Assembly: GCA_009746045.1 (NCBI GenBank)
Contig: RPFO01001074.1
Location: forward strand, 78,501-142,500
Direction of reading: 5' to 3'
Length of the DNA stretch: 64,000 bases
Source of the DNA: Mesostigma viride
Lineage: Eukaryota; Streptophyta; Mesostigmatophyceae; Mesostigmatales; Mesostigmataceae
Both the position numbers and the translations under genes were made by a program. The first letter of the stretch is position 1. Each line of letters starts with the position of its first letter. The notes under the pieces were generated by a model that saw only the letters and a program-made list of their open reading frames with translations, made no database searches and was not told the origin of the DNA. Positions 32,701 through 44,700 of this stretch are shown here, piece after piece.

Positions 32701-35700
32701 GGTCCCGCGTGTGTGCGGTGATGTGGGTAGGTGGGATGGATGCGAACGGGGCGCCGGTCCCGCGTGTGTGCGGTGATGTGGGTAGGTGGGATTGGATGCG
32801 AACGGGGCGCCGGTCCCGCGTGTGTGCGGTGATGTGGGTAGGTGGGATTGGATGCGAACGGGGCGCCGGTCCCGCGTGTGTGCGGTGATGTGGGTAGGTG
32901 GGATGGATGCGAACGGGGCGCCGGTCCCGCGTGTGTGCGGTGATGTGGGTAGGTGGGATGGGATGCGAACGGGGCGCCGGTCCCGCGTGTGTGCGGTGAT
33001 GTGGGTAGGTGGGATTGGATGCGAACGGGGCGCCGGTCCCGCGTGTGTGCGGTGATGTGGGTAGGTGGGATTGGATGCGAACGGGGCGCCGGTCCCGCGT
33101 GTGTGCGGTGATGTGGGTAGGTGGGATTGGATGCGAACGGGGCGCCGGTCCCGCGTGTGTGCGGTGATGTGGGTAGGTGGGATTGGATGCGAACGGGGCG
33201 CCGGTCCCGCGTGTGTGCGGTGATGTGGGTAGGTGGGATTGGATGCGAACGGGGCGCCGGTCCCGCGTGTGTGCGGTGATGTGGGTAGGTGGGATGGGAT
33301 GCGAACGGGGCGCCGGTCCCGCGTGTGTGCGGTGATGTGGGTAGGTGGGATTGGATGCGAACGGGGCGCCGGTCCCGCGTGTGTGCGGTGATGTGGGTAA
33401 GGGCCAACTCACACGGGTCGCGATCCGTAGTTCGTGAGCACTCTTGTCATGCGTGGCAGGAATCTTCTCACGGCGTCGGCAGATAGTGCCGGAAAACGGC
33501 CACGGTCCGCGACCCGACTTTGTGGTTCGTGGGAAATCGTGTCGCGACCCATGTTCGCGAGCGAAAAGTCCACGTGTCCGTGAATCGAACCTGACAAGTG
33601 CGAAAGAGACCTGAAAGTACGGAAATTAATGGTACGAATTCAGTCGGCGTGTAATCAGTACGGCAAGGTGCTGAAGAAAACTGGACAGCTTCGATCCAGC
33701 GAAGCCGGTCTCGCCAGCTAGAATTTAGCACCGTCCAGTAAAGACCAATATTCACTGGATACACCCGAACAATCATAATACGATATCGTAGATATCCCGC
33801 TGTATGTGTAAATCCAAGGACAGGTGGCGACAACGAGGAGTTTGAGGAGAGTGCGGAAAAGAGCGGAAAGTGCGGAAACGTGAGCAAAAAAGGTACTGTG
33901 AACCGATCTCTATCTTTTTTTCCCGAACAATCCAAACGCCCGCGAGCCGCCGTGTGAGTGCGACCGGTTCGTCAACCCATTTCCGTTCCACGTGGCAGAA
34001 AGTTCGATGCCACTCGGCAAAGCGGTTCGCGGACCATGACCGTACGAACCACGGATCGCGACCCGTGTGAGTCGGCCCTAACGGGGGACAATATGCGTGC
34101 GTGGGTGGCAGTGGTGCCTGGTGACGGAAAGCATGCCTGTCCACGATAGACGGCGCTGCCAGGGTGCAAGGGGAAAGCTTGGAGGGTTCAAGGGGAAAGC
34201 TCGGGAGGAACGCAAAAGGGAGGAACGCAAGAGGGAGGTGCATGTGTGGCGTAGCACCTTGTGCGGCCGGTGACTTGCAGGTCGGGCACTGCCACGTGCC
34301 TTTCATTGCGGATCGCTTGATTTTAGAATTGCAAAAGAGAAACTTGCAGGCTCCTGCCCGCCCATTGCTGGCATTTGGATGTGCGCAGGCCCGTAGCTCC
34401 CTTCGTCTCCCTACTTGTTGAGGATGCATGCATCGTCTTGTAAACACAAACGTGGGTCCCGTGCTGCGTGGCGGGCTGGTCACTGTGCTTCATGGCTCGC
34501 TGGTCACTGTGCTTCATGGCTCGCTGGTCACTGTGCTTCATGGCTCGCTGGTCGGGCCATGTATTGCCGATCCTGACCTTTCGCGTGCTCCCACGCTCTG
34601 CCGCACGTCGACACAGCACATGGCCAAGCACATGGCGCGGGGCCCCACGCGGACGCGGCTGCTGAAGGGCACGCGGCACATCCTGCTAATACGCGACCCG
34701 ATGGAGATGTTGGTGCGTGGGGAGGTGGGGTGGAGATGTTGGTGCGTGGGGAGGTGGGGTGGAGATGTTGGTGCGTGGGGAGGTGGGGTGGAGATGTTGG
34801 TGCGTGGGGAGGTGGGGTGGAGATGTTGGTGCGTGGGGAGGTGAGGTGGAGATGTTGGTGCGTGGGGAGGTGGGGTGGAGATGTTGGTGCGTGGGGAGGT
34901 GGGGTGGAGATGTTGGTGCGTGGGGAGGTGGGGTGGAGATGTTGGTGCGTGGGGAGGTGGTATGGAGATGTTGGTGCGTGGGGAGGTGGGGTGGAGATGT
35001 TGGTGCGTGGGGAGGTGGGGTGGAGATGTTGGTGCGTGGGGAGGTGGGGTGGAGATGTTGGTGCGTGGGGAGGTGGGGTGGAGATGTTGGTGCGTGGGGA
35101 GGTGGGGTGGAGATGTTGGTGCGTGGGGAGGTGGGGTGGAGATGTTGGTGCGTGGGGAGGTGGGGTGGAGATGTTGGTGCGTGGGGAGGTGGGGTGGAGA
35201 TGTTGGTGCGTGGGGAGGTGGGGTGGAGATGTTGGTGCGTGGGGAGGTGGGGTGGAGATGTTGGTGCGTGGGGAGGTGGGGTGGAGATGTTGGTGCGTGG
35301 TAAGGTGGGGTGGAGATGTTGGTGCGTGGGGAGGTGGGGTGGAGATGTTGGTGCGTGGGGAGGTGGGGTGGAGATGTTGGTGCGTGGGGAGGTGGGGTGG
35401 AGATGTTGGTGCGTGGGGAGGTGGGGTGGAGATGTTGGTGCGTGGGGAGGTGGGGTGGAGATGTTGGTGCGTGGGGAGGTGGGGTGGAGATGTTGGTGCG
35501 TGGGGAGGTGGGGTGGAGATGTTGGTGCGTGGGGAGGTGGGGTGGAGATGTTGGTGCGTGGGGAGGTGGGGTGGAGATGTTGGTGCGTGGGGAGGTGGGG
35601 TGGAGATGTTGGTGCGTGGGGAGGTGGGGTGGAGATGTTGGTGCGTGGGGAGGTGGTATGGAGATGTTGGTGCGTGGGGAGGTGGGGTGGAGATGTTGGT

Positions 35701-38700
35701 GCGTGGGGAGGTGGGGTGGAGATGTTGGTGCGTGGGGAGGTGGGGTGGAGATGTTGGTGCGTGGTGAGGTGGGGTGGAGATGTTGGTGCGTGGGGAGGTG
35801 GGGTGGAGATGTTGGTGCGTGGGGAGGTGGTATGGAGATGTTGGTGCGTGGGGAGGTGGGGTGGAGATGTTGGTGCGTGGGGAGGTGGGGTGGAGATGTT
35901 GGTGCGTGGGGAGGTGGGGTGGAGATGTTGGTGCGTGGGGAGGTGGGGTGGAGATGTTGGTGCGTGGGGAGGTGGTATGGAGATGTTGGTGCGTGGGGAG
36001 GTGGGGTGGAGATGTTGGTGCGTGGGGAGGTGGGGTGGAGATGTTGGTGCGTGGGGAGGTGGGGTGGAGATGTTGGTGCGTGGGGAGGTGGGGTGGAGAT
36101 GTTGGTGCGTGGTGAGGTGGGGTGGAGATGTTGGTGCGTGGGGAGGTGGGGTGGAGATGTTGGTGCGTGGGGAGGTGGGGTGGAGATGTTGGTGCGTGGG
36201 GAGGTGGTATGGAGATGTTGGTGCGTGGGGAGGTGGGGTGGAGATGTTGGTGCGTGGGGAGGTGGGGTGGAGATGTTGGTGCGTGGGGAGGTGGGGTGGA
36301 GATGTTGGTGCGTGGTGAGGTGGGGTGGAGATGTTGGTGCGTGGGGAGGTGGGGTGGAGATGTTGGTGCGTGGGGAGGTGGTATGGAGATGTTGGTGCGT
36401 GGGGAGGTGGGGTGGAGATGTTGGTGCGTGGGGAGGTGGGGTGGAGATGTTGGTGCGTGGTGAGGTGAGGTGGAGATGTTGGTGCGTGGGGAGGTGGGGT
36501 GGAGATGTTGGTGCGTGGTGAGGTGGGGTGGAGATGTTGGTGCGTGGGGAGGTGAGGTGGAGATGTTGGTGCGTGGGGAGGTGGGGTGGAGATGTTGGTG
36601 CGTGGGGAGGTGGGGTGGAGATGTTGGTGCGTGGGGAGGTGGGGTGGAGATGTTGGTGCGTGGGGAGGTGGGGTGGAGATGTTGGTGCGTGGGGAGGTGG
36701 GGTGGAGATGTTGGTGCGTGGGGAGGTGGGGTGGAGATGTTGGTGCGTGGGGAGGTGGTATGGAGATGTTGGTGCGTGGGGAGGTGGGGTGGAGATGTTG
36801 GTGCGTGGGGAGGTGGGGTGGAGATGTTGGTGCGTGGGGAGGTGGGGTGGAGATGTTGGTGCGTGGGGAGGTGGGGTGGAGATGTTGGTGCGTGGGGAGG
36901 TGGGGTGGAGATGTTGGTGCGTGGGGAGGTGGGGTGGAGATGTTGGTGCGTGGGGAGGTGGGGTGGAGATGTTGGTGCGTGGGGAGGTGGGGTGGAGATG
37001 TTGGTGCGTGGGGAGGTGGGGTGGAGATGTTGGTGCGTGGGGAGGTGGTATGGAGATGTTGGTGCGTGGGGAGGTGGGGTGGAGATGTTGGTGCGTGGGG
37101 AGGTGGGGTGGAGATGTTGGTGCGTGGGGAGGTGAGGTGGAGATGTTGGTGCGTGGTGAGGTGGGGTGGAGATGTTGGTGCGTGGGGAGGTGGGGTGGAG
37201 ATGTTGGTGCGTGGGGAGGTGGGGTGGAGATGTTGGTGCGTGGGGAGGTGGGGTGGAGATGTTGGTGCGTGGGGAGGTGGGGTGGAGATGTTGGTGCGTG
37301 GGGAGGTGGGGTGGAGATGTTGGTGCGTGGGGAGGTGGGGTGGAGATGTTGGTGCGTGGGGAGGTGGGGTGGAGATGTTGGTGCGTGGGGAGGTGGGGTG
37401 GAGATGTTGGTGCGTGGGGAGGTGGGGTGGAGATGTTGGTGCGTGGGGAGGTGGGGTGGAGATGTTGGTGCGTGGGGAGGTGGGGTGGAGATGTTGGTGC
37501 GTGGGGAGGTGGTATGGAGATGTTGGTGCGTGGGGAGGTGGGGTGGAGATGTTGGTGCGTGGGAGGTGGGGTGGAGATGTTGGTGCGTGGGGAGGTGGGG
37601 TGGAGATGTTGGTGCGTGGTGAGGTGGGGTGGAGATGTTGGTGCGTGGGGAGGTGGGGTGGAGATGTTGGTGCGTGGGGAGGTGGGGTGGAGATGTTGGT
37701 GCGTGGGGAGGTGGGGTGGAGATGTTGGTGCGTGGGGAGGTGGGGTGGAGATGTTGGTGCGTGGGGAGGTGGTATGGAGATGTTGGTGCGTGGGAGGTGG
37801 GGTGGAGATGTTGGTGCGTGGGGAGGTGGGGTGGAGATGTTGGTGCGTGGGGAGGTGGGGTGGAGATGTTGGTGCGTGGGGAGGTGGGGTGGAGATGTTG
37901 GTGCGTGGGGAGGTGGGGTGGAGATGTTGGTGCGTGGGGAGGTGGGGTGGAGATGTTGGTGCGTGGGGAGGTGGTATGGAGATGTTGGTGCGTGGGGAGG
38001 TGGGGTGGAGATGTTGGTGCGTGGGGAGGTGAGGTGGAGATGTTGGTGCGTGGGGAGGTGGGGTGGAGATGTTGGTGCGTGGGGAGGTGGTATGGAGATG
38101 TTGGTGCGTGGGGAGGTGGGGTGGAGATGTCGGTGCGTGGGGAGGTGGGGTGGAGATGTTGGTGCGTGGGGAGGTGGGGTGGAGATGTTGGTGCGTGGGG
38201 AGGTGGTATGGAGATGTTGGTGCGTGGGGAGGTGGGGTGGAGATGTTGGTGCGTGGGGAGGTGAGGTGGAGATGTTGGTGCGTGGTGAGGTGGGGTGGAG
38301 ATGTTGGTGCGTGGGGAGGTGGTATGGAGATGTTGGTGCGTGGGGAGGTGGGTGGAGATGTTGGTGCGTGGGGAGGTGGGGTGGAGATGTTGGTGCGTGG
38401 GGAGGTGGGGTGGAGATGTTGGTGCGTGGGGAGGTGGGGTGGAGATGTTGGTGCGTGGGGAGGTGGGGTGGAGATGTTGGTGCGTGGGGAGGTGGGGTGG
38501 AGATGTTGGTGCGTGGTGAGGTGGGGTGGAGATGTTGGTGCGTGGGGAGGTGGGGTGGAGATGTTGGTGCGTGGGGAGGTGGTATGGAGATGTTGGTGCG
38601 TGGGGAGGTGGGGTGGAGATGTTGGTGCGTGGGGAGGTGGGGTGGAGATGTTGGTGCGTGGGGAGGTGGTATGGAGATGTTGGTGCGTGGGGAGGTGGGG

Positions 38701-41700
38701 CGGAGATGTTGGTGCGTGGGGAGGTTGGGTGGAGATGTTGGTGCATGGGGAGGTTGGGTGGAGATGTTGGTGCATGGGAGGTGGGGTGGAGATGTTGGTG
38801 CGTGGGGAGGTGGGTGGAGATGTTGGTGCGTGGGGAGGTGGTATGGAGATGTTGGTGCGTGGGGAGGTGGGGTGGAGATGTTGGTGCGTGGGGAGGTGGG
38901 GTGGAGATGTTGGTGCGTGGGGAGGTGGTATGGAGATGTTGGTGCGTGGGGAGGTGGGGTGGAGATGTTGGTGCGTGGGGAGGTGGGGTGGAGATGTTGG
39001 TGTGTGGGGAGGTGGTATGGAGATGTTGGTGCGTGGGGAGGTGGGGTGGAGATGTTGGTGCGTGGGGAGGTGAGGTGGAGATGTTGGTGCGTGGGGAGGT
39101 GGGGTGGAGATGTTGGTGCGTGGGGAGGTGGTATGGAGATGTTGGTGCGTGGGGAGGTGGGGTGGAGATGTTGGTGCGTGGGGGGGGCATAGACAACGGA
39201 GTATATTTTGGGTGGATGTTAACAGTAACGGCTTGCTGGCAAGTAAATTGCATCGCTGGAGCTAGTGTATTGCTTAGCATAAAATATTGGTGTAAAATCA
39301 TATGCACACTTACCCACTGTAGTGAAGCCTGTGTGTCATCTGTCATGGCGGCAAATGATGCCGTTTCTCGCAATGGGACAGCTGTCCAGGAACGAGGGTG
39401 TTCCTTTCCCCCTGGCATGTTGCAACAGAGCGAATGATTGCATTGCGGGCTTCCAAATATACCCAAAATAGGTCCTATTACTCCCTTTTGGGTTTCAGCC
39501 GTTTCGGTCTACTTCTCAGGATCTGCGAAGTCCACGATATGTCCCGTAGAATGTCAATCCTATCTCTGACATAGCAACATGGTTAGCAGCTTCATGCCAT
39601 GTTGGCGGGTGCCTTTGACAGTCTCTGACATGTATCATGCGCCCCTCTTTATTCTTGTGATGTCACTCCACGTGTTCAGCACTCCTTTGCCAAGGTGGTG
39701 CCTCCCACACTGGATGAGACCGGCCTGCCGGCCCTGTGCGAGCTGTACTCGGAGCTGACAGCCATGGGCCAGGCCCCGCCCGTGATTGATGCCTCGGACT
39801 TAATGAGCAACCCTGAGGTACCTGCCGCAGAATGTAGCTAGAAACACGGAAATCCTGGCAACGTCTCTGACCCGTATTTATCAGAGCCACACGGGCTTGC
39901 TGGCACGCGACTAGGTTAGAGCCAGGTATGTAGCCTCATTTGCTTGTACTGTTGACATGGGGCGGAATGCCGGCATATCTGGTGTGGTGGAGATCTTACA
40001 ACAGCAGCTATTATTAGAGCAGAGCTGGCGCACCAACGTGGCAATAGATTTGGAGGTTGCATAACATGCTTCCGTTGTTGCTGCTGACCATGAGTCAGGA
40101 AAGCAGGGTTTCTATTTATGTTGCAAAGCAGCCCGATCGTTGTGCTAGGCAATCGCCCTGATTTGTGCAAGCTATGTGTCGCCTGGGCCAGTATCTGCTG
40201 CTGCCTCCGTTCCCCGCACCTCCTCGTGAATGAATGCAACAGATCCTCCTGTGGCAAGGGATCGGCTTGAAATCTGATGCATGGCACGGCAGAGCTCCGC
40301 ATCTATCCTAGTGTACCTGGTTCAACCTACTTGCTTGAATGTTTGCATTTTTTCAGGGGGCTGGACCTTTGGGCTCGCTTTTGGCCCATCTTAGCGCATA
40401 ACCCACCTTTCCTCGTAGCGGCCCAGGACCGTGGCCAGCAGCTCTGAATCGATAGATACCTGAATATGAATCGATAGATACCTGAATATCTCAAATCCTG
40501 AGTAGTGGCATGAGCTGTTTACCACCGTGTGCGCATAGATTTGCAATTTTTACCTTCTCCTTGCAACCGTGTTCTTCTGGGGAAGTTGTTTGCACCAGCG
40601 CGTGTGATGTTTTTGCACCTTCTCCTTGCAACCGTGTTCTTCTGGGGAAGGTGTTTGCACCAGCGCGTGGGATGTTTTTGCACCTTCTCCTTGCAACCGT
40701 GTTCTTCTGGGGAAGTTGTTTGCACCAGCGCGTGGGATGTTTTTGCACCTCCTCCTTGCAACCGTGTTCTTCTGGGGAAGGTGTTTGCACCAGCGCGTGG
40801 GATGTTTTTGCACCTCCTCCTTGCAACCGTGTTCTTCTGGGGAAGGTGTTTGCACCAGCGCGTGGGATGTTTTTGCACCTTCTTCTTGCAACCGTGTTCT
40901 TCTGGGGAAGTTGTTTGCACCAGCGCGTGGGATGTTTTTGCACCTTCTTCTTGCAACCGTGTTCTTCTGGGGAAGGTGTTTGCACCAGCGCGTGGGATGT
41001 TTTTGCACCTCCTCCTTGCAACCGTGTTCTTCTGGGGAAGGTGTTTGCACCAGCGCGTGGGATGTTTTTGCACCTCCTCCTTGCAACCGTGTTCTTCTGG
41101 GGAAGGTGTTTGCACCAGCGCGTGGGATGTTTTTGCACCTTCTCCTTGCAACCGTGTTCTTCTGGGGAAGTTGTTTGCACCAGCGCGTGGGATGTTTTTG
41201 CACCTTCTCCTTGCAAGCGTGTTCTTCTGGGGAAGGTGTTTGCACCAGCGCGTGTGATGTTTTTGCACCTCCTCCTTGCAACCGTGTTCTTCTGGGGAAG
41301 GTGTTTGCACCAGCGCGTGGGATGTTTTTGCACCTCCTCCTTGCAACCGTGTTCTTCTGGGGAAGGTGTTTGCACCAGCGCGTGGGATGTTTTTGCACCT
41401 TCTCCTTGCAACCGTGTTCTTCTGGGGAAGTTGTTTGCACCAGCGCGTGGGATGTTTTGCACCTTCTCCTTGCAACCGTGTTCTTCTGGGGAAGTTGTTT
41501 GCACCAGCGCGTGGGATGTTTTGCACCTTCTCCTTGCAACCGTGTTCTTCTGGGGAAGTTGTTTGCACCAGCGCGTGGGATGTTTTTGCACCTTCTCCTT
41601 GCAAGCGTGTTCTTCTGGGGAAGGTGTTTGCACCAGCGCGTGGGATGTTTTTGCACCTTCTTCTCGCAACCGTGTTCTTCTGGGGAAGTTGTTTGCACCA

Positions 41701-44700
41701 GCGCGTGGGATGTTTTGCACCTTCTCCTTGCAACCGTGTTCTTCTGGGGAAGTTGTTTGCACCAGCGCGTGGGATGTTTTTGCACCTTCTCCTTGCAACC
41801 GTGTTCTTCTGGGGAAGGTGTTTGCACCAGCGCGTGGGATGTTTTTGCACCTTCTCCTTGCAACCGTGTTCTTCTGGGGAAGTTGTTTGCACCAGCGCGT
41901 GGGATGTTTTGCACCTTCTTCTTGCAACCGTGTTCTTCTGGGGAAGGTGTTTGCACCAGCGCGTGGGATGTTTTTGCACCTTCTCCTTGCAACCGTGTTC
42001 TTCTGGGGAAGTTGTTTGCACCAGCGCATGGGATGTTTTTGCACCTTCTTCTTGCAACCGTGTTCTTCTGGGGAAGTTGTTTGCACCAGCGCGTGGGATG
42101 TTTTTGCACCTTCTCCTTGCAACCGTGTTCTTCTGGGGAAGTTGTTTGCACCAGCGCGTGGGATGTTTTTGCACCTTCTCCTTGCAACCGTGTTCTTCTG
42201 GGGAAGTTGTTTGCACCAGCGCATGGGATGTTTTGCACCATCTCCTTGCAACCGTGTTTTTCTGGGGAAGTTGTTTGCACCAGCGCGTGGGATGTTTTTG
42301 CACCATCTCCTTGCAACCGTGTTCTTCTGGGGAAGTTGTTTGCACCAGCGCGTGGGATGTTTTGCACCATCTCCTTGCAACCGTGTTCTTCTGGGGAAGT
42401 TGTTTGCACCAGCGCGTGGGATGTTTTTGCACCATCTCCTTGCAACCGTGTTTTTCTGGGGAAGTTGTTTGCACCAGCGCATGGGATGTTTTGCACCATC
42501 TCCTTGCAACCGTGTTCTTCTGGGGAAGATGTTTGCACCAGCGCGTGGGATGTTTTTGCACCTTCTTCTTGCAACCGTGTTCTTCTGGGGAAGTTGTTTG
42601 CACCAGCGCGTGGGATGTTTTGCACCTTCTTCTTGCAACCGTGTTCTTCTGGGGAAGTTGTTTGCACCAGCGCGTGGGATGTTTTTGCACCTTCTTCTTG
42701 CAACCGTGTTCTTCTGGGGAAGTTGTTTGCACCAGCGCGTGGGATGTTTTTGCACCTTCTCCTTGCAACCGAGTTCTTCTGGCGTTGTTTCTACAGCAGG
42801 CAGCCTGAAGGAACGCCTATATATTTGCTACCGCTAGTTCAATGTTCTGTTGGTGCTATGTTTATTAGTGCTTGGCTCTGTTAGTCTGTATTCAGAGCTT
42901 GCCTGTCTTGGCAAACATGCCAGGTTTGTCAAGTTGCGAGGCATGTCGCACACCATGTAGCAGGCACATCTTCTAGATGACACCATCAAGCTGATAGTGC
43001 ACTCCAGATGCTTTGCCTCATTTGGAAGCACTCCTGATAGTGCTTCCAAATGAGGCAACACATGTTTCTCCATGTTCAACCCAGCAGGAAATTCTGCGAA
43101 GGTCTCTGTAGCGGTGCCTAGCCAGGTACACGTGCGTGTATGTGCACATGTACATGAGTTTAATGAGGGTGTCTTTTTGTGCGGACGTCATTTTTGGTGT
43201 CGCGCACCGACACGGTTCTTTTCCAAGGATGAGTGACCCTGTGTACCGCGCCCACCCCTGCGACATTGGTACACGCAGGGTACCCTGCGTGCTCTCTGTG
43301 CGGCGCTGGACATCCCCTTTGAACCGGGCATGCTTCAGTGAGTTATCGTAGTACCCTACGAGTGGTTCTACCATTCATCATTTGCCTGTGTACTGGGCCT
43401 GTCTATTGCTTTACCAGATGTCCGGTTGTTGTGCATAAGACGCACTCTTTATATCAAGTGCAGTAAACCTGGATAGCAAAGTAGTCTGTCATTCATAGCA
43501 GATTCAATATGTTGGTTTCTCTCATCCTAATATTGGACGCAGTGGTCCTGGATAACATTGCAGACCATTTGGAGGCCTTATAATTTAGTCATGGCCCATG
43601 CTGCTAGCTACAGATGTTTTATCTTTATTTTCGGCTGCATTGCCCTTTGTGTTCACATTTGTGTTTTCTCGGAGCTAGCTGGGAAGCTGGGCCACGCCCC
43701 GAAGACGGCCCCTGGGCGCCTGCTTGGTACAAGAACATCCACGCCTCCACAGGATTCTCGCAGGCGCCTCGGATACCCAAGGTTCGATGACACGGCGGGA
43801 TGATTGTAGTTAATGACCAATATGGAGGGAATGAATCTCGTCATGAGGTGCGGAATGATGTGCGATGTTTGTTTCTGTCACTGCTAGCGTTGCGTAAAAA
43901 AAGGAAGGAGGATATGCGGGAATGAATTGTCATACATGTTGCTTCTTGAAAGGAAAAACATGTTTTGGGGGCTAGCTCCGAAACTAGTGCACAACAGAAA
44001 GCAAAATTTTGGCTCCAACGGTGCGTTATACAGGTTATACAGGGACCAGGATGCAGTAATGATGGGTCATCAACCATGGCCTTGCTAAGGTTGCCGTAAG
44101 CACTGCACAATTCATAACCCAGCTTGAGGATACCCTTAATTTTTTGTGTTGGCGCAACAGTTCAACGTGCCGTTTGTGTACGCAAGGTGCGAAGCGGACT
44201 GACCATGAGCACTCATTATTACGTTCATTATAACATTCATTAAAACATGTGGCAGGCAAACTTATCTGGCTCTGGGCACTTGGTTGAGCAGACAGAGAAG
44301 CCACAGGTATCTTGGTGCATCGCTTTCTGGATGGAAAGCTCTTCAGGCTCGCCTTGCTGAAGTGGGTGCTGCCTCTGGTAACCGGCCTTTGGCCCCCAAA
44401 CAAGCCAAATGGCGCTTGTTATTTTGTTGTTATGGCGTTTGTTATTTTGTTGTCTCCTTGATATGGCGCTTGTAAATTTGTTCTCACCTTGATATGGCGC
44501 TTGTTATTTTGTTGTCTCCTTGATATGGCGCTTGTTATTTTGGCTTGGCACAACAACAACAGGATTCCAGTTGCTTGCTCGTGTGATTATGCAATGCGCG
44601 CAGATGGCAGTTGGCCGCTGTTGAATACCATGAGCTGTGGTTTTCCATCAGACGGCATGTCAGGATACATGTCCGGCCTGCAAATCCCTGGCAGTAACAA

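Noticed and set aside
22311-33400. CRISPR-like array
   Set aside because: Units are contiguous without unique spacers, and the host is a eukaryote.
21992-33412. Two minus-strand ORFs of about 3,700-3,800 codons
   Set aside because: They are read-throughs of a stop-free 56-bp tandem unit; the opposite strand carries the introns of a well-supported gene.
34528-39466. ORFs of up to 1,642 codons on both strands (His/Pro/Thr-rich or Trp/Gly-rich)
   Set aside because: Translation of the 29-bp array; the composition follows from the DNA repeat.
40491-42884. ORFs of 500-775 codons on both strands
   Set aside because: All frames stay open in the 65-bp array; no domain or codon-use signal.
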